Source: CAYTBN01 sp964436045 (lineage in GTDB: Bacteria > Myxococcota_A > UBA796 > UBA9615 > CAYRNR01). Taken from it: 64,000 nucleotides of DNA. The notes under the pieces are model-generated. The model was not told the origin of the DNA, made no database searches, and saw nothing but the letters and a program-made list of their open reading frames with translations. Shown here one piece after another: positions 16,061 to 24,906 of the stretch; within the stretch, counting starts at the first letter, position 1, and every line of letters starts with the position of its first letter. The DNA lies in assembly GCA_964436045.1 (NCBI GenBank), contig CAYTBN010000012.1:62001-126000 (forward strand). Reading direction: 5' to 3'. Both the position numbers and the translations under genes were made by a program.

Positions 16061-17968
16061 ATGAGCGACGTGCGGACCGAGACCCTCCTGGGCAACCTGG
16101 TACTGGCCCGCGGCCTCGTCGAGGCCGGCTGCCAGGTGGCTTGCTCCTATCCGGGCACTCCGAGCAGCGAGATCCTGCCCGGCGTCGTTCGTTTTGCCAA
16201 AGAAGAGGGGCTGAACATCTACACCGAATGGTCGGTGAACGAGAAGGTGGCCTTCGACAACGCCCTGGCGGCGTCCTGGGCTGGCAAGCGTTCGGCGACC
16301 ATCATGAAGCAGGTGGGCCTCAACGTGGCCGCCGACTCCCTGCTCTCCGCGGCCTACACCGGGGTCCTCGGCGGGATGGTGATCGTCTCGGCCGACGACC
16401 CCGGCCCCCACTCGTCACAGACGGAGCAGGACACCCGCTGGATGGCCCACTTCGCCAAGGTGCCGGTGTTCGACCCATCCGATCCCGACGAGGGCCGGGA
16501 GATGATCGCCGCGGCCTACGAGCTGAGCGAGCGCCACCGCGTGCCGGTCATCCTGCGACCGGCGATCCGCGTCTGCCACGCCATCCAGTCCATCGAATTC
16601 CGGGAGGTAGACGGGAACTACCCGGCGGCGAACTTCCCCCGCGACCAGGAGCGCTGGGCGGCGACGCCGCGCTTCCGTCAGGTCCTGCACCAGGAACTCA
16701 ACGACAAGCTGGAGGCCCTCGCCGCCGAGCTGGGCGAGCTGCGTCCCTTCAACCGGATCGAGAACCTGCCCGCGGGTGAAGCACCCCGGGAGCGGGCGCC
16801 CCTCGGCGTGATCGCCGGCGGTGTGCCCTACGCCAACCTGGTGGAGTGGCTCGGCGAGCAGGGCCTGCGGGAGCGGGTGCCAGTGCTCAAGCTCGGGGTG
16901 CCCTTTCCGTTCCCCGGGGACCTGGCCGCCGACTTCGTCGAACGCTTCGACCGGGTGCTGGTGCTCGAGGAACCCGACGCGCTGATCGAGACGTTGCTGC
17001 CCGATCGGACCCGGGTCGTGGGCCGGCTGTCGGGTCACGTGCCGGACTGGGGCGAGCTGACCCCCGAGCGGCAGGCCGAGGTGGTCGCGCCGGTCCTGCT
17101 GGAGGCCGGGGTTCCCGTCGAGATCGCGCCCCGGACCGCCGCCGAGACGGCGATGCAATCCCTGGAGCTGCCGGTCAGGCCGCCGACCCTGTGCCCCGGC
17201 TGCCCCCACCGGTCCGCGTTCCACGCGATCCGCAAGGTGTTCAAGGGCCGGAAGTCGATCTACACGTCCGACATCGGCTGCTACACCCTGGGCACGAACC
17301 TCGATGCGGTGGATACCTGCCTGGACATGGGGGCTGGGATCACCATGGCCAGCGGCTTCGCCCAGGCCTACGCCCTGGACGGCACGCACCAGCCAGTGGT
17401 CGCCACCATGGGCGATTCGACCTTCTTCCACTCCGGGGCCACGGGGCTGCTCAACGCCGTCTACAACCGGGCACGCATGGTCCTGGTGTTGCTGGACAAC
17501 GACATCACGGCGATGACCGGGATGCAGCCGACGCCGGGCACGGGCGGGCTGGCCAACGGGGAGCAGGGCCACAAGATCCCGCTGGAGCGGCTGGTGTCCG
17601 GCTGCGGTGTCGACTTCATCGAGATCGTCGATCCCTACGACCACGAGGAGTTCACCGACGTGCTGAAGCGGGCCGACGGCTACGTGCGCGGTGACGAGGG
17701 GACCGTGGCGGTGATCATCGCCCGTCACCCCTGCGTGCTCTACGACCGCCAGGGCCCCATCGCCCACCTGGACGTGGACCAGGAGGCGTGCAACGGCTGC
17801 TACCTCTGCGTCACCCACTTCGAGTGCCCGGCCATCGTCCCTCAGAACCAGGACGCCGAGCGAAAGAAGGACCGTTTCGTGACAATCGATCGCAGCCTGT
17901 GCATCGATTGCGGCACATGCGCCCCCGCCTGTCCCAGGGGTGCGTTCGTGCGGGTGGAGGGGTCATGA
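16061..17968 (+). CDS. iorA: indolepyruvate:ferredoxin oxidoreductase, alpha subunit
   Basis: IorA oxidises aryl-pyruvates (from aromatic amino acids) to aryl-acetyl-CoA, reducing ferredoxin. The 635-residue protein has the N-terminal pyrimidine-binding domain (SYPGTPSSEILPG), a C-terminal thiamine diphosphate domain (LCPGCPHRSAFHAI; GDSTFFHSG at about residue 450 with LDN following) and a ferredoxin tail with two clusters: CNGCYLC near residue 577 and CIDCGTCAPACP near 614. Length and order are standard. Ribosome site AGGGG is 9 nt before ATG. The stop overlaps the iorB start (ATGA). The operon then continues into molybdenum hydroxylase genes, an uncommon neighbour that hints at a shared aromatic or CoA-ester pathway. 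Confidence 0.93.
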   Translation: MSDVRTETLLGNLVLARGLVEAGCQVACSYPGTPSSEILPGVVRFAKEEGLNIYTEWSVNEKVAFDNALAASWAGKRSATIMKQVGLNVAADSLLSAAYTGVLGGMVIVSADDPGPHSSQTEQDTRWMAHFAKVPVFDPSDPDEGREMIAAAYELSERHRVPVILRPAIRVCHAIQSIEFREVDGNYPAANFPRDQERWAATPRFRQVLHQELNDKLEALAAELGELRPFNRIENLPAGEAPRERAPLGVIAGGVPYANLVEWLGEQGLRERVPVLKLGVPFPFPGDLAADFVERFDRVLVLEEPDALIETLLPDRTRVVGRLSGHVPDWGELTPERQAEVVAPVLLEAGVPVEIAPRTAAETAMQSLELPVRPPTLCPGCPHRSAFHAIRKVFKGRKSIYTSDIGCYTLGTNLDAVDTCLDMGAGITMASGFAQAYALDGTHQPVVATMGDSTFFHSGATGLLNAVYNRARMVLVLLDNDITAMTGMQPTPGTGGLANGEQGHKIPLERLVSGCGVDFIEIVDPYDHEEFTDVLKRADGYVRGDEGTVAVIIARHPCVLYDRQGPIAHLDVDQEACNGCYLCVTHFECPAIVPQNQDAERKKDRFVTIDRSLCIDCGTCAPACPRGAFVRVEGS

Positions 17969-18522
17969 GGGGTCAGTACCTGATCGCGGGGGTGGGAGGC
18001 CAGGGCGTGGTGACGGCGGCCTCGGTGCTGTCCCGCGTCGCCACCAACCTGGGCTTCGAGGTGCTGGGTTCGGAGACCCACGGCATGAGCCAGCGCGGCG
18101 GCTCGGTGGTCTCCCACTGGAAGGTGGGCGACTTCGCGGCCCCGCTGATCTGCAAGGGCGCGGCCGACTGCCTGATCGCGTTCAATGCCGTCGAGGGCTA
18201 CCGCAACCTGGACTTCCTACGGTCGGGGGGCAACGCGGTGTTCAACGCCCCGGTCGGCGGGCTGCGCCCCGAGGTGGCCGCCTTCCTGGACGAGCAGGGA
18301 GTGACCTATCGGGCCTTCGACGCCCTGGCCGAGGTGGCCCGGGAGAAACGCTACAAGTCGCTGAACCAGATGGTGCTGGGTTTCGTGGCCGGGTGCGGTT
18401 GGTTCCCCTTCGCCGAGGATGACCTGCGGTCCGTGGTCCACGGCTTTGGCAAGCCCCAGTTCCGGGAGGCCAATGTCTGGGCGTTCGAGCGGGGCGTCGA
18501 GCTGGCCAGGGAGGACTCGTGA
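17965..18522 (+). CDS. iorB: indolepyruvate:ferredoxin oxidoreductase, beta subunit
   Basis: The 185-residue gamma-type subunit of pyruvate-family oxidoreductases pairs with IorA. It shows the typical start YLIAGVGGQGVVTAASVLS and the ETHGMSQRGGSVVSH motif. Length is normal. It starts inside the iorA stop (ATGA) and ends inside the start of the FAD subunit gene (GTGA), so iorA, iorB and the next genes form one translationally coupled run. Confidence 0.93.
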   Translation: MRGQYLIAGVGGQGVVTAASVLSRVATNLGFEVLGSETHGMSQRGGSVVSHWKVGDFAAPLICKGAADCLIAFNAVEGYRNLDFLRSGGNAVFNAPVGGLRPEVAAFLDEQGVTYRAFDALAEVAREKRYKSLNQMVLGFVAGCGWFPFAEDDLRSVVHGFGKPQFREANVWAFERGVELAREDS

Positions 18523-19382
18523 GTTCGTTCGTGTATCACCGACCGGCCAGCCTCGACGAGGCGGTCGCGATGCTGAGGCAGGGGCCCGCGCCGGCCCGGG
18601 TGCTCAACGGTGGCACCGACCTGATGGTCCAGCTCCGGGGGGGCAAGCGCACCGTGGGTGCGGTGGTCAGCCTGGTGGACATCCCGGGGCTCGACGCGCT
18701 GGAGCCCGACGGCGACGGACTCCGGCTCGGTGCCCGGGTCACCCTGAGCCAGGCCCTGGACAGCGAGCTGGTGGCCGAGCGGGCACCCCTGCTGATCGAG
18801 GCCCTGCGCCGGATGGGCAACGTCAACGTGCGCAACCGGGCCACGGTGGTCGGCAACCTCTGCAACGCCTCCCCGGCCGGCGACACCGCCGGACCGCTGC
18901 TGGCGCTCGGGGCTGCCGTGGACGTGGTCGGACCCGCGGGCGAGCGGAGTGTGCCCCTGGAGCAGTGGTTCACCGGTCCAGGCAGCTGCTCCCTGGCGGA
19001 TCACGAGATCGCCGTGGGGCTGCGGGTCCCGCGGCAGGCGGGAGCCGGCCGCTACGAGCGCCTGGCCAACCGTCCCACCGCCGACTGCGCTGTGGCGTCC
19101 ATCGGCATGCTGGTGGACCGCGGAGAAGATGGCTCGGTGACGGCGGCCCGGGTCACCCTGGGCGCGGTGGCGCCGACGCCCTGCCGCAGCGGATCCGCCG
19201 AGGCCGCACTGCTGGGCAAGCCCCTGGATCCCGAGACCATCTCCGCTGCCGCTGACGCCGCTGCCGCCGACGCCGCCGCCATCGACGACGTCCGCTGTTC
19301 GGCCTGGTATCGCACCGAGATGGTCCGCAACCTGACCCGCCGCGGCCTCGAGGCCCTGGCAGCGGAGGGGAGCGAGGGATGA
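18519..19382 (+). CDS. molybdenum hydroxylase FAD subunit (CoxM/XdhB type)
   Basis: The 287-residue FAD-binding subunit of a xanthine dehydrogenase/CO dehydrogenase-family enzyme passes electrons from the 2Fe-2S subunit to an acceptor. The first FAD loop is ARVLNGGTDLM (about residues 26-36) and the second is NRATVVGNLCNASPAGDT. It lacks the four-Cys loop that carries the extra [4Fe-4S] cluster in 4-hydroxybenzoyl-CoA reductase, so that enzyme is unlikely. The start is GTG, overlapping the iorB stop. Confidence 0.92.
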   Translation: MSSFVYHRPASLDEAVAMLRQGPAPARVLNGGTDLMVQLRGGKRTVGAVVSLVDIPGLDALEPDGDGLRLGARVTLSQALDSELVAERAPLLIEALRRMGNVNVRNRATVVGNLCNASPAGDTAGPLLALGAAVDVVGPAGERSVPLEQWFTGPGSCSLADHEIAVGLRVPRQAGAGRYERLANRPTADCAVASIGMLVDRGEDGSVTAARVTLGAVAPTPCRSGSAEAALLGKPLDPETISAAADAAAADAAAIDDVRCSAWYRTEMVRNLTRRGLEALAAEGSEG

Positions 19383-19864
19383 AGCGCCCGATCACCCTGA
19401 CGGCCAACGGTCGGATCCACGAGCTGAGTGTGGACGCGGATCGGCCCCTGCTGGAGGTGCTTCGGGAGGACGTCCAGCTGACCGGGACCAAGTACGGCTG
19501 TGGCACTGGTGACTGCGGCACATGCGTGGTCGAGGTGGACGGCCTGTCGGTCAACAGCTGCCTGATGCTGGCGGTCGAGGCCGACGGCTGTGTCATCACC
19601 ACGGTCGAGGGGTTGGCCCCCGGGGTCAACGATCTGCACCCGATCCAGCAGGCGTTCATCGACGCTGGCGCGGTCCAGTGTGGCTACTGCACCCCCGGCT
19701 ACCTGATGACGGCCCACGCCTTCTTGCGGGACCACCCGCAGCCGACCGATGCGGAGATCCGGGCAGCCTTCGAGGGCAACCTGTGCCGCTGCACGGGGTA
19801 CACCAAGATCCGCGAGGCGATCCTCGACGCGGCGCAGGCCATGCGCGGGGAGGCCGGACGATGA
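19379..19864 (+). CDS. molybdenum hydroxylase 2Fe-2S subunit (CoxS type)
   Basis: The 161-residue electron-transfer subunit carries both [2Fe-2S] clusters of the family. The plant-type cluster is KYGCGTGDCGTCVVEV with a further Cys in NSCLML; the second is VQCGYCTPG and NLCRCTGY. All eight expected Cys are present and the length is standard. It overlaps both neighbours by 4 nt (ATGA), as expected for a fixed-ratio complex. Confidence 0.95.
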   Translation: MKRPITLTANGRIHELSVDADRPLLEVLREDVQLTGTKYGCGTGDCGTCVVEVDGLSVNSCLMLAVEADGCVITTVEGLAPGVNDLHPIQQAFIDAGAVQCGYCTPGYLMTAHAFLRDHPQPTDAEIRAAFEGNLCRCTGYTKIREAILDAAQAMRGEAGR

Positions 19865-22125
19865 GCTCCGAGTTCGTCAACGTCGGCGTGCGGACCCCCA
19901 AGAAGGACGTGCTGCCCAAGGTCACCGGCGCCGCCGAGTACCTGCAGGATCTGTCCCAGCCGGGGATGTTGCATGGCGCCGTCCTGCGGTCGGGGATCTC
20001 GCGGGCGCGGATCCTGTCCATCGACACGAGCGCGGCCGAGGCGGCGCCCGGGGTCCGCAAGGTGCTCACTGGCGCCGACAGCGAGGGGATCGTGTTCGGC
20101 TTCGGCAAGGACAACACCCCGCTGAAGAAGGAGCTGGTGCGCTGCCACTTCGACGAGGTGGCGGCGGTGGCGGCGGACACCGAGGCCCAGGCGCGGGCGG
20201 CCCTGGCCCTGATCCGGATCGAGTACGAGGAGCTGCCCGGTGTGTTCAGCGCCGAGGAGTCCCTGGCCGAAGGCGCCCCCGTGCTCCACGAGGGCCGCCG
20301 GAACCTGTTCACCAAGTACGACTACGTCCACGGGGATCCGGACGAGGGGTTCGCCGCCTCCGACGAGGTCCTCGAGATGGACATCCGGCTGCCCCAGCAT
20401 TCCCCGGGCCAGCTGGCGCCCTCCGGCTGCATGGCCGCCTTCGATCACGAGGGCCGGCTGACGGTCTGGACGCCGAACCAGGTTCCCTTCCTGATGGCCA
20501 AGGACCTGGCCGACGCGTTTGGCATCCCGGGCAGCAAGGTCCGCGTGATCCAGCCCACCATCGGCGGCTCGTTCGGCAAGGGGCTGGATACCCACACCCT
20601 GGACATGATCACCGTGCTGCTGGCCCGCGAGACCGGCCGCCCGGTCAAGCTGACCAACACGCGCGAGGAGGAGCTGCGGGTCTGCACGACGAGGCAGCCG
20701 TCGATGGTCCACGCCCGCATGGGCATCAACCACGACGGCAAGATCCAGGCGGTGGAGGTCGACTTCCTCTGCGATCTCGGCGCCTATGTCTCGTGGGGCG
20801 TGGGCACGCCCGTGGTCAAGCTGGAGACGGTGGCGGCGCTCTACCGCATCCCCCATGCCCACATGCGGGCGCGGATGGTCTACACCAACAACCCCTACAG
20901 CGGCGCCATCCGCGGCTACGGCAATCCCCAGGCGACCTTCGTGCTCGAGTCGCTGCTGGACGAGCTGGCCGAGCGGATCGGGATGGACAAGGTCCAGATC
21001 CGGCTGCTCAACGCCAACCGCCCGGACAGTGAGACCCCGCAGGGGCTGCAGATCACGTCCTGTGGGCAGGAGGAATGTATCGAACGGGCGGCCGAGATGA
21101 TCGGCTGGGGCCGGGAGCTGCCTGCCGGCCACGGCATCGGCATCGCGGCGACCATGAACGTGGGGGGCGGCGCGCGGATCTACCGCTCGGACGGCTGCGG
21201 TTCCATCGTCAAGGTCGACGACTTCGGCAAGGTGACGCTGATCACGGGCACCACCGAGATCGGCCAGGGCTCCGAGACGGCGATGGCCCTGATCGTGGCC
21301 GAGGAGTTGGGGGTCCGGGCCGAGGATGTGTCGGTGGTCAACACGGACACCGACGTCAAGCCATGGGATGTGGGCTGCCACGCCAGCCGGACCACGTTCA
21401 TCGGTGGCAACTCGGCGATCCTGGCGGCCCGGGAGGCCAAGGCCAAGATCCTCGAGTACGCGGCGGGCAAGCTGGAGGCGGCTGCGGAAGAGTTGACGAT
21501 CCGCGACCGGGTGGTTTTCGTCCGCGACGACCCGGAGCGGGCCCTGCCGATCGCGACCTGCGTGCGCAAGATGCACTTCCGGGCCGGCGGCAACGCGGTG
21601 GTCGGCGAGGCGTTCTACGACCCGCCCAACCAGATGATGGACCGCCGGTTCTACGGGAACATGTCGGTGGCCTACGGCTTCGGCGCCCAGGCGGCCGAGG
21701 TGAAGGTCGACCCGGACACCGGTGTGGTGACCGTCGTGCGGCTGGTGGCGGTCCACGATGCCGGGCGGGTCATCAATCCGCTGGCGGCCGAGGGGCAGAT
21801 CGAGGGCGGCGCCGCCATGGGCATCGGCTACGGGCTCACCGAGGAGCTGCTGCTGGATCGCGGCGCGCTGAGGAACGCCAGCTTCCTGGACTACCGGCTG
21901 CCCAGCAACCAGGAGGTACCGAAGATCGAGGTCGGCTTCGTCGAGACCGTCGACCCCAACGGTCCGTTCGGCGCCAAGGGCATCGGCGAGATGGGGCTGG
22001 TGCCCACCGCGGCGGCGCTGACCAACGCGGTCAAGGACGCGGTCGGCGTGCGGATGCGGCGGATCCCGATGACCCAGGAGCGGGTGTACCGGGCGCTGCG
22101 TGGGCTCGACTACATGAACGACTGA
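19861..22125 (+). CDS. molybdenum hydroxylase large catalytic subunit
   Basis: The 754-residue molybdopterin subunit of the xanthine oxidase family uses water to hydroxylate a carbon next to a heteroatom or carbonyl, or works on CO or aldehydes. Molybdopterin-contacting loops are present (GGSFGKG, GAIRGYGNPQ, GTTEIGQGSETAM), and the general-base Glu is residue 710 in GAKGIGEMG. The loop GAIRGYGNPQ differs from the AYXCSFR loop of form I CO dehydrogenase (CoxL), so CO oxidation is unlikely. The substrate is not identifiable; N-heterocycles, purines or an aromatic acyl compound are all possible. No maturation gene (XdhC/CoxI type) lies nearby. It is the last gene of the coupled run starting at iorA. 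Confidence 0.9.
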   Translation: MSSEFVNVGVRTPKKDVLPKVTGAAEYLQDLSQPGMLHGAVLRSGISRARILSIDTSAAEAAPGVRKVLTGADSEGIVFGFGKDNTPLKKELVRCHFDEVAAVAADTEAQARAALALIRIEYEELPGVFSAEESLAEGAPVLHEGRRNLFTKYDYVHGDPDEGFAASDEVLEMDIRLPQHSPGQLAPSGCMAAFDHEGRLTVWTPNQVPFLMAKDLADAFGIPGSKVRVIQPTIGGSFGKGLDTHTLDMITVLLARETGRPVKLTNTREEELRVCTTRQPSMVHARMGINHDGKIQAVEVDFLCDLGAYVSWGVGTPVVKLETVAALYRIPHAHMRARMVYTNNPYSGAIRGYGNPQATFVLESLLDELAERIGMDKVQIRLLNANRPDSETPQGLQITSCGQEECIERAAEMIGWGRELPAGHGIGIAATMNVGGGARIYRSDGCGSIVKVDDFGKVTLITGTTEIGQGSETAMALIVAEELGVRAEDVSVVNTDTDVKPWDVGCHASRTTFIGGNSAILAAREAKAKILEYAAGKLEAAAEELTIRDRVVFVRDDPERALPIATCVRKMHFRAGGNAVVGEAFYDPPNQMMDRRFYGNMSVAYGFGAQAAEVKVDPDTGVVTVVRLVAVHDAGRVINPLAAEGQIEGGAAMGIGYGLTEELLLDRGALRNASFLDYRLPSNQEVPKIEVGFVETVDPNGPFGAKGIGEMGLVPTAAALTNAVKDAVGVRMRRIPMTQERVYRALRGLDYMND

Positions 22126-22161
22126 TCGGGTGCGTCGCCGCCGATCGGGAAGGAAATATCG

Positions 22162-22617
22162 ATGAGCTACGAGATGCAGGGCTGGTTCTTCGAGGACTGG
22201 GACGAGGGTTACGAGCTGTGGACGGCATCGCGGACGGTGACCGAGGCCGATATCGTGGCGTTCGCGGGGGTTTCCGGGGACTTCAATCCGCTGCATACCA
22301 ACGAGGTGTTCGCGGCGGCGACGCCGATGAAGAGCCGCATCGCCCACGGCATGCTGGGGGCGGCCATCGCGACGGGCCTGGCCAACCAGACCCGGACGAT
22401 GGAGGGCACGACCATCGCGTTGATGAGTCAGACACTGAATTACCGGGCTCCGATCTTCCCTGGCGACACGGTCACGCTCTGCCTCAAGGTAGCGAGGAAG
22501 AAGCCGTCGTCCAAGGGCGGCAAGGGGGTCATCTGGTTCGAGATGAACCTGGTCAACCAGCGGGACGAGATCGTCACCGACGGCGAGTGGGTCCTGCTGA
22601 TGCGGGCCCGGGGGTAG
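22162..22617 (+). CDS. MaoC-like (R)-specific enoyl-CoA hydratase
   Basis: The 151-residue single hot-dog domain protein has the MaoC hydratase active site: GVSGDFNPLHTNEVFA, with Asp and His in the usual spacing, then RIAHGMLGAAI. Family members add water to trans-2-enoyl-CoA to give (R)-3-hydroxyacyl-CoA. It lies 36 nt after the molybdenum hydroxylase and 81 nt before an SDR reductase, so it likely shares their transcript. Together with the SDR it would interconvert enoyl-, hydroxy- and ketoacyl thioesters. Confidence 0.9.
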   Translation: MSYEMQGWFFEDWDEGYELWTASRTVTEADIVAFAGVSGDFNPLHTNEVFAAATPMKSRIAHGMLGAAIATGLANQTRTMEGTTIALMSQTLNYRAPIFPGDTVTLCLKVARKKPSSKGGKGVIWFEMNLVNQRDEIVTDGEWVLLMRARG

Positions 22618-22698
22618 TTGATCGGGGAGGAGCCGACCGTGGCCCCCACCTTTCGAAACGACCCGGGCCGAGGGCTCGGAGGAAACAGGAGGTTTCTC

Positions 22699-23442
22699 AT
22701 GCGATTGAAGGACAAGGTCGCCATCGTGACGGGGGCCGGCGGCGGCATCGGTGCGGCGACGGCGAAGCGCTTCGCGGCCGAGGGTGCGTCGGTGGTCGTG
22801 GCCGACGTGATGGACGAGCAGGCCGCGGCGGTGGTCGCCGAGATCGAGGGTGCCGGTGGCAAGGCCATCGCCGCCCATTGCAACGTGGCCGACAAGGGCG
22901 AGGTCGACGCGCTGGTCGGAGCGGCCGTCGACGCCTTCGGCACCATCCACATCCTGGTCAACAACGCTGGCATCACCCGCGACGGGTTCGCCGTCAAGCT
23001 GACCGAGAACAAGTGGGACGCCGTGATCGACGTCAACCTCAAGGGCTCCTTCCTCTGTGCCCAGGCGGTGATGCCGATCATGAACGAGCAGGGTTGGGGC
23101 CGGATCATCTCGACCTCGTCCGTCGGCGCCGACGGCAACATGGGCCAGGCCAACTACGCCGCATCCAAGGCTGGCATCGTCGGCATGACCCGGACGCTGG
23201 CGCTGGAGGGTGCGCGCAACAACGTGCTGGTCAATTGCGTCTCGCCGGGGGCCACCGAGACCCAGATGTTCGCGGGTGTGCCGGAGAAGGTCGTCCAGTT
23301 CATGCTCAGCCGGATCCCGCTGCGACGGTTGGCCAATCCTGACGAGATCGCCGCCGTCCACACCTTCCTGGCCAGCGACGACGCCAGCTACATCACCGGT
23401 CAGAACATCGCCGTCGACGGCGGCGCCCTGATCGGCATCTGA
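22699..23442 (+). CDS. SDR 3-oxoacyl-thioester reductase (FabG/PhaB-like)
   Basis: A classical short-chain dehydrogenase of 247 residues. It has the cofactor motif TGAGGGIGAA (about residues 12-21), the NNAG motif, and the catalytic Ser in ISTSSVG with YAASK (Tyr and Lys). Asp in VVVADV at the end of beta-2 suggests NAD(H) rather than NADP(H). The start is set by a perfect AGGAGG (22687-22692) 6 nt before ATG; the frame is open earlier but without support. With the MaoC hydratase it looks like a beta-oxidation-type or reductive pair acting on CoA thioesters. Confidence 0.9.
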   Translation: MRLKDKVAIVTGAGGGIGAATAKRFAAEGASVVVADVMDEQAAAVVAEIEGAGGKAIAAHCNVADKGEVDALVGAAVDAFGTIHILVNNAGITRDGFAVKLTENKWDAVIDVNLKGSFLCAQAVMPIMNEQGWGRIISTSSVGADGNMGQANYAASKAGIVGMTRTLALEGARNNVLVNCVSPGATETQMFAGVPEKVVQFMLSRIPLRRLANPDEIAAVHTFLASDDASYITGQNIAVDGGALIGI

Positions 23443-23453
23443 GGGGAATCACG

Positions 23454-23737
23454 ATGGATCCGCAAGCTTCTACTATCCTCCCTCGTCGTCGCCGCGCTGC
23501 TCGTCATGTGCGGGGCCGACTGCGCCAGCCCGTGCGAGACCTACTGCGACATGCAGGCCGAGTGCATGTCCGACCTGCGACGGCGACTGGACCTACTCGG
23601 GCTACGGAGACGGGGACGAGTACTACGAGCAGTGCCTCGAGTGGTACGACATCGGCGGCGGCCCGGGCATCGACCGCACCGAGAACAACGCCTGCAAAGT
23701 GGCCATGCGGTTGTTCGACAACGACCTCTGTTCGTAG
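23454..23737 (+). pseudogene. small Cys-rich lipoprotein broken by two +1 shifts
   Basis: Three frames join into one sensible product. ATG at 23454 would start a signal peptide, but the hydrophobic core (RKLLLSSLVVAALLVMC) lies one base further on, as if the first G of GGATCC were extra. After ECMSD another single base (C at about 23600) shifts into a frame that continues CDGDWTYSGYGDGDEYYEQC and ends FDNDLCS at TAG 23735-23737. The repaired product is about 94 residues, a lipoprotein with eight or more Cys in the mature part. Either the gene is dead or the assembly has two one-base insertions. Confidence 0.55.
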
Positions 23738-23741
23738 CGGG

Positions 23742-24905
23742 TCACCACCGCAGCTCGAGGTCCGAGATCGGGTAGCTCGCGCAGGGGTGGATGTAGCCGT
23801 AGTGGCGGTCCGACTGGCGGACGTGGGCGGTGGGTAGCTCGTAGACCTGGCCGGACACCAGCCGGGTGCGGCAGGCGGCGCATTCGCCGGATCGGCAGCG
23901 GCCCGGGATCAGCAGACCGTGGCGCTCCAGGGTGCACAGCAGCGGCTCACCGGCCGTCGCCGTGACGCCGCGATCGCCGATCCGGAGTTCGAAGGTGTCC
24001 GTGGGCTCGATTGCCCCTGGCCAGCCGGGAGCTGCGGTCACGTCCGGGGGCGCTGCCTGTAGCTCGAAGCGGACCCGGTGATCCTCGACCCCGAGTTCCG
24101 CCAGCGCGGATCGGCAGAGTTCGATCATCGGCGGTGGGCCGCAGACGAAGAAGGTCTTGCGGCCGACGTCTCCGATCAGGTCGCCGATGCAGCGGGCATC
24201 GAGCAGTCCGCGGCGCTCCGCGGTGGGCGCTGACGAGTACACGGTGTGGTAGCGGAATCGGTCGTTGGCCGCGGCCAGGCCGATCAGCTCCTCGCCCTCC
24301 ATCGACTCGTCCGAGGTCGTGCAACCGTGGATCAGGTGGACCCGCGCCTGCCAGCCATCGCGATCCAGCTGGCGGACCATGCTGAGGAAGGGCGTGACGC
24401 CGCAGCCCCCCGCCAGCAGCACCAGGTCGAGGCCGTCGGCCAGCGGCTCGTGGACGAAGGTACCGCCAGGTCCCGAGGAGTCGAGCAGGTCGCCGACCTG
24501 CAGGGTTCGCAGGTGGGGCGCCACAAATCCCCCGGGCACGTCCTTGACCGACAGCTCCAGATGGTCGTCCCCCGGGATCGAGCAGATGCTGTACGGGCGG
24601 TGGGTCCGCACGCCGTCGATGTCGACCCACAGGTTCACGTACTGCCCGGGTCGGAAGGGCGGCAGCTCGCCGTCCTCGCGAACCAGCCGGAAGGAGCGGA
24701 TGGTCGGAGTCGGGTCGGAGACGTCCACGACCCGCAGGCGCATGCGTTCGGGGTGGATCGACTCCACCGCCCGGCGGGTCTGCGCCCGGTACTCGTCCGC
24801 CAGGAAGTCGCTTCCCTGACCCGGACGCCGGGCGTCGACCCAGGTGGCGATCCCTCGCAGGTGGGCGCCGGCATCCTGCCACAGGTCCTTGATGATCCAG
24901 CCCAT
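23742..24905 (-). CDS. FAD/NAD(P) reductase with C-terminal [2Fe-2S] ferredoxin
   Basis: The 387-residue flavoprotein is organised like phthalate dioxygenase reductase or the Hcr/PaaE group: an FAD domain (THRPYSICS), an NAD(P) domain (LAGGCGVTPFLSM and FVCGPPPM), and a plant-type [2Fe-2S] domain (CRSGECAAC with a last Cys in HPCASYP). It moves electrons from NAD(P)H through FAD and the cluster to a partner. ATG at 24905 begins one base after the stop of the desaturase-like gene upstream, so the two are co-made and probably partners. An N-terminal segment of about 50 residues precedes the FAD domain. Confidence 0.9.
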   Translation of the reverse strand: MGWIIKDLWQDAGAHLRGIATWVDARRPGQGSDFLADEYRAQTRRAVESIHPERMRLRVVDVSDPTPTIRSFRLVREDGELPPFRPGQYVNLWVDIDGVRTHRPYSICSIPGDDHLELSVKDVPGGFVAPHLRTLQVGDLLDSSGPGGTFVHEPLADGLDLVLLAGGCGVTPFLSMVRQLDRDGWQARVHLIHGCTTSDESMEGEELIGLAAANDRFRYHTVYSSAPTAERRGLLDARCIGDLIGDVGRKTFFVCGPPPMIELCRSALAELGVEDHRVRFELQAAPPDVTAAPGWPGAIEPTDTFELRIGDRGVTATAGEPLLCTLERHGLLIPGRCRSGECAACRTRLVSGQVYELPTAHVRQSDRHYGYIHPCASYPISDLELRW

Positions 24906-24906
24906 G

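Noticed and set aside
18519..19382. 4-hydroxybenzoyl-CoA reductase FAD subunit
   Set aside because: The extra four-Cys loop for a [4Fe-4S] cluster is absent.
18519..22125. Aerobic CO dehydrogenase (coxMSL) assignment
   Set aside because: The large subunit has GAIRGYGNPQ where form I CoxL has its AYXCSFR loop, and no cox accessory genes are present.
19699..23361. 1220-codon leftward frame opposite the molybdenum hydroxylase operon
   Set aside because: His/Arg/Val/Gly-rich antisense shadow typical of GC-rich third-position bias; no domain.
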